Positions 31,464-34,825 of a stretch of DNA of 34,825 nucleotides are shown here, piece after piece. Each line of letters opens with the position of its first letter. Position 1 is the first letter of the stretch. Both the position numbers and the translations under genes were made by a program. This DNA comes from Deltaproteobacteria bacterium (lineage in GTDB: Bacteria > Desulfobacterota > Dissulfuribacteria > Dissulfuribacterales > QOAL01), in NCBI GenBank assembly GCA_015489315.1, contig WFZZ01000230.1:1-34825 (forward strand), given 5' to 3'. The notes under the pieces are model-generated. The model saw only the letters and a list, made by a program, of their open reading frames with translations, ran no database searches and was not told the origin of the DNA.

Positions 31464-33038
31464 ATGAACGCGCCCATATTGACATACACAATCTTTTTAC
31501 CACTTTTAGGAGTTCCGTTTATCCTGGCTGTTCCCCAAAAGGGAGAAGCAGGGAAGAACGTGATCAGGGGCATAGCCTTAGTAACAAGTATCCTGGTCTT
31601 TTTGGTTTCTCTTAGAATCTATTTTGACTTTGATGCCTCAATTGGAGGCTTCCAGTTTCTTGAAGATCATCAGTGGATATCGAGTTACGGTATTCATTAT
31701 AAGCTGGGGCTTGATGGTCTTTCTTTTTGGCTGGTCCTTCTAACTACATTCTTAACGCCTCTTACTATTCTTTCGACCTGGAGAGCCATTGACAAAAGAG
31801 TAAAGGAATTTCAGGTCTCCATGCTGGTTTTGGAGACTGCTATGTTAGGTACCTTCATGGCTCTTGATCTCTTTCTCTTTTATGTCTTCTGGGAAATAAT
31901 GTTGATCCCCATGTATTTAATAATCGGTGTATGGGGAGGTGAAAGAAGGATTTATGCGGCTGTTAAGTTCTTTTTATACACAGCTGTTGGTTCTCTTTTG
32001 ATGTTGGTGTGTATTATCGGTCTTGTATATTTTCACCAGCAGCAGACAGGTGTAATGACATTTGATCTACTGAAACTCTATGGAACAAAGATTCCGCGTC
32101 TTTATGAAATACTCTTTTTCGCCGCCTTTGCGCTGGCCTTTGCCATTAAGGTTCCAATGTTTCCTTTGCACACGTGGTTGCCAGATGCCCACGTCGAGGC
32201 GCCTACTGCTGGCTCTGTCATACTTGCTGGAATACTTCTCAAGATGGGTACATATGGGTTTTTCCGTTTTGCAATGCCACTTTTTCCGCAGGGCTCTGCC
32301 TTTTTCACACCATTAATAATTACTCTATCTATTATAGGAATCATTTATGGAGCCCTGGTGGCAATGGTGCAGCCTGATATTAAAAAGCTTGTTGCCTATT
32401 CATCGGTATCTCACCTCGGTTATTGTATGCTTGGTCTTTATGTCCTCACAAGGCAAGGGGTTGAAGGCTCGGTGCTTCAGATGATAAACCATGGTATTTC
32501 AACTGGGGCATTGTTCCTTTTAGTAGGTATTGTCTACGAAAGGAGGCATACCAGGCTTATTAAGGAATATGGCGGGATTGCCAGGATAGTCCCGATTTAT
32601 TCGACCATTTTCCTTATTGTAACTTTATCTTCAATAGGTTTCCCCACAACAAATGGCTTTATCGGTGAGTTCTTAATTCTTCTTGGTGCCTTTAAGGTGA
32701 ATAAACTTGCTGCCGTTCTTGCTGCAACAGGGGTTATCCTCGGTGCAGTTTATATGCTTTGGATGGTCCAAAGGGTATTTTACGGCCAGGTAACCAATCC
32801 AAAAAATCTTACTTTGAAGGATATAAATTTTAGGGAAGTGGTATATATGCTTCCATTGTTAGTTCTTATATTTTGGATTGGTCTTTTCCCGAACTTCTTC
32901 CTGGACAAGATGCATACATCTGTGGATAAGTTCATCTCTCAAGTAAAAGTGGAAAGAACAGATTCGAATTCTCACCATCAGATGGCTAGGGCCTTTTTAA
33001 AGAACCATGAAACGAAAGTTGTTATTGCCAAGGAGTAG
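31464..33038 (+). CDS. nuoM: Complex I antiporter-like subunit M
   Basis: The 524-aa antiporter-like subunit has the expected key Glu in [23 protein letters not shown]. It also has the Lys in [40 protein letters not shown] and the second Lys-region [21 protein letters not shown]. About fourteen helices are present. The C-terminus ends in a polar tail with two adjacent histidines (SNSHHQMAR). GAGGAG and GGGGAG lie upstream of the ATG. The nuoN ATG follows after 3 bp, with its ribosome site AGGAG lying inside the last nuoM codons. Confidence 0.97.
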   Translation: MNAPILTYTIFLPLLGVPFILAVPQKGEAGKNVIRGIALVTSILVFLVSLRIYFDFDASIGGFQFLEDHQWISSYGIHYKLGLDGLSFWLVLLTTFLTPLTILSTWRAIDKRVKEFQVSMLVLETAMLGTFMALDLFLFYVFWEIMLIPMYLIIGVWGGERRIYAAVKFFLYTAVGSLLMLVCIIGLVYFHQQQTGVMTFDLLKLYGTKIPRLYEILFFAAFALAFAIKVPMFPLHTWLPDAHVEAPTAGSVILAGILLKMGTYGFFRFAMPLFPQGSAFFTPLIITLSIIGIIYGALVAMVQPDIKKLVAYSSVSHLGYCMLGLYVLTRQGVEGSVLQMINHGISTGALFLLVGIVYERRHTRLIKEYGGIARIVPIYSTIFLIVTLSSIGFPTTNGFIGEFLILLGAFKVNKLAAVLAATGVILGAVYMLWMVQRVFYGQVTNPKNLTLKDINFREVVYMLPLLVLIFWIGLFPNFFLDKMHTSVDKFISQVKVERTDSNSHHQMARAFLKNHETKVVIAKE

Positions 33039-33041
33039 AGC

Positions 33042-34583
33042 ATGAACGCATTAACATTTAGCTTTGACCTAGGACATCTTTGGCAGGTTTGCGGTGGCCA
33101 GTTAATATTGATTCTTGCCGGTATATTTTTGATATTTGTAGATATTTTTCTCTTAGATAAAGATGAGTCATGCAGGAATAAATGGCTGGGCTGGCTTACG
33201 GTGATAATCTTCGCCCTGACCATCGGACATCTCGCAAAGAGAGAATGGGGTCTTCACGATACAGTATTCATGGGGGTTTTTTCTGCGGATAAATTTAGCG
33301 TTTTTGTTTCCATAATCATGGTCATTTCCGGACTTTTGGCAGCCCTAATGAGTATAGGATATCTCAAAAACAACCAGGTAATGAAGGAGGAATATTATAT
33401 CCTTCTTGTCTTTGCTGTTGCAGGTGCCGTAGGATTGGTCCAATCAGTGGATTTACTCATGATGTTTATCACCCTAGAGGTCATGTCCCTTGCCGTTTAC
33501 GCCCTGGCAGCCTTTTTGAAAGATGATAGAACAAGTCAGGAAGGGGCCCTTAAATATTTTCTTTTAGGGGCTTTTGGGTCGGCCATGTTCCTTTTTGGGG
33601 TAGCACTGATCTTTGGGATTACAGGAAGTCTAAATATTACCAAGATAGCACAGAGCCTTTCTTCGGGACTTTACGAAAAGGCTCCGATACTTCTTGCCTT
33701 TGCCATGATAATGGCGGGTTTATTTTTTAAGATGGCAATGGTGCCATTTCACATGTGGACTCCTGATGTTTATGAAGGCGCACCTTCTGTGGTGACTGGT
33801 TTTATGGCTACCTGTGTCAAAGCAGCCGCCTTTGGAATCTTTATCAAAGTCCTTTTTGTCACATTCACGCCGATACTTAGCCAAAACGGTCAGCCAGATT
33901 TTTATTCCACTGTCAATCTTTCTGCTCTTGCCCCATACTGGAAACCTGTCATTTGGTGGCTAGCCCTTTTGACCATGTTCTTTGGAAATCTTATTGCTGT
34001 ATCCCAGTCTAATATTAAGCGAATGCTTGCCTATTCATCAATTGCTCACGCTGGATACATGGCAGTAGGTATAATTGCTGCAAATGCAGATGGCAGAATG
34101 GGAGTCCTTTTTTACCTTTTTTCCTATACTCTAATGAATCTGGGTGCCTTTGGCGTGATTTATCTCATAGACGGAAGGGAAAGGGATGCCCAAACTCTGG
34201 ATGATTACCGAGGAATTGGCTACAGGTATCCTACACTAGCATTTTTATTGAGCCTTTTTCTGATAGCAATGGCAGGCCTTCCACCAACTGCAGGTTTTAT
34301 CGCCAAATTCTATGTCTTTTCGGCAGCTATTAAAGAAGGTTATTATCTCTTGGCCGCCCTTGGTGTTCTAACAAGTGTCATTGGGGCCTACTATTACTTA
34401 AAAGTCCTTTATATGATGTACATGAAAGAAGAAATAAGAGAGGTTACAAGGGGAACAGTTTCTGCCCCTACTGCCATTGCCCTGATAGTTACTGCCCTAG
34501 GGATTCTTTATCTTGGTATTCTTCCAGAAGGGCTTGCAAATGTGGCCTCGGCAGCCCAGCAAAGCCTGGCCATGATCTTTTAG
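33042..34583 (+). CDS. nuoN: Complex I antiporter-like subunit N
   Basis: The 513-aa subunit completes the membrane arm. Key residues are the Glu in MFITLEVMSLAVYALAAFLKDD, the Lys in LFFKMAMVPFHMWTPDVYEGAPSVVTGFMATCVKAAAFG and the region NIKRMLAYSSIAHAGYMAVGI. Near the C-terminus GLPPTAGFIAKFYVF is the usual discontinuous helix. It is full length and ends 62 bp before a strong terminator, marking the end of the nuo operon. Confidence 0.97.
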   Translation: MNALTFSFDLGHLWQVCGGQLILILAGIFLIFVDIFLLDKDESCRNKWLGWLTVIIFALTIGHLAKREWGLHDTVFMGVFSADKFSVFVSIIMVISGLLAALMSIGYLKNNQVMKEEYYILLVFAVAGAVGLVQSVDLLMMFITLEVMSLAVYALAAFLKDDRTSQEGALKYFLLGAFGSAMFLFGVALIFGITGSLNITKIAQSLSSGLYEKAPILLAFAMIMAGLFFKMAMVPFHMWTPDVYEGAPSVVTGFMATCVKAAAFGIFIKVLFVTFTPILSQNGQPDFYSTVNLSALAPYWKPVIWWLALLTMFFGNLIAVSQSNIKRMLAYSSIAHAGYMAVGIIAANADGRMGVLFYLFSYTLMNLGAFGVIYLIDGRERDAQTLDDYRGIGYRYPTLAFLLSLFLIAMAGLPPTAGFIAKFYVFSAAIKEGYYLLAALGVLTSVIGAYYYLKVLYMMYMKEEIREVTRGTVSAPTAIALIVTALGILYLGILPEGLANVASAAQQSLAMIF

Positions 34584-34644
34584 CTATTTATCGTACAATA
34601 ACCGTTTTATAAACCAGGTCATACCCCTTTACTATTGAGAGCAG

Positions 34645-34675
34645 AAGGCACCTTAAATGGTGCCTTTTTGTTTTA
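34645..34675 (+). terminator. Intrinsic terminator of the nuo operon
   Basis: AAGGCACC (34645-34652) and GGTGCCTT (34659-34666) form an 8-bp stem with a six-base TTAAAT loop, followed by a T-rich run TTTTTGTTTT on the + strand. It lies 62 bp after the nuoN stop. On the minus strand no T-run follows the stem, so it terminates + transcription only. Confidence 0.9.
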
Positions 34676-34825
34676 TAGGCTGCCACGATCACAAAAGACA
34701 GTAAGTGAAAGGGCGAAAGATAATGACAGAGCCTGTTTTTCAATCCTTGATGAATGTCTTTTTCGTGTCTATTCATTAAAATCATGGTCTGCCTCCTTGC
34801 GACCATAAAAATTGCGCTCTTACTT

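Noticed and set aside
34751-34776. ATGAAT...ATTCAT inverted repeat near the right edge compared with the gsp/nuo element
   Set aside because: The centre is 15 bp rather than 4 bp and flanks differ, so it is not a third copy.
34588-34806. 72-aa minus-strand ORF as an annotated gene
   Set aside because: It runs antisense through the clear nuo terminator and has no recognisable family; only the internal ATG at 34785 has a good ribosome site. Kept as a low-interest finding, not as a CDS.

Overview
This 34.8-kb window looks like chromosomal DNA from a Gram-negative anaerobe of the Desulfobacterota (deltaproteobacterial) type. Grounds: a diderm type II secretion (T2SS) operon and an O-antigen ligase; siroheme and glutamyl-tRNA-reductase genes beside a CcsB/HemX-type membrane protein; a three-domain phosphate acetyltransferase; and a complex I operon without nuoEFG. 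The genus cannot be fixed from the sequence alone. I see no CRISPR array, tRNA, rRNA, insertion sequence or prophage.

Layout, left to right. (1) 1-452, +: 3' end of an SO_0444-like permease. (2) 464-2973, +: a strong sigma70-like promoter followed by two unrecognised exported proteins; this is AT-rich and the least explained part. (3) 2974-8350, -: a tightly packed unit pta > TIGR01777 epimerase > GT4 glycosyltransferase > O-antigen ligase. Its last stop codon abuts the stop of the convergent + gene with no gap. (4) 8520-8915, +: a DUF1992 protein overlapping the 3' end of a convergent radical SAM gene. (5) 8884-13586, -: precorrin-2 dehydrogenase > ccsB/hemX-like > hemA > rpsT > LEA2/WHy lipoprotein > orphan radical SAM enzyme, with recognisable promoters before the dehydrogenase gene and rpsT. 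(6) 13651-23822, -: an eleven-gene T2SS operon in the order G-E-F-H-I-J-K-L-M-D-C. (7) 23823-24143: a 321-bp divergent control region with two perfect 19-bp copies of a palindrome-containing element. (8) 24144-34583, +: nuoABCDHIJKLMN, closed by a clear intrinsic terminator.

How the genes work together. Complex I here is the 11-subunit form (quinone-reducing connector plus proton-pumping arm) without the NADH-oxidising module. It therefore presumably takes electrons from ferredoxin or another partner encoded elsewhere. NuoC and NuoI carry Lys-rich additions that could serve as docking surfaces. The T2SS operon supplies secretin, inner-membrane platform, ATPase and all five pseudopilins, but no prepilin peptidase. 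The haem/siroheme genes fit an organism that needs many cytochromes and sulfite-reductase-type cofactors. Nothing in the window is a certain new system. The best leads are the two exported unknowns, the twin palindromes between gsp and nuo, the Lys-rich NuoC/NuoI additions and the orphan radical SAM gene.
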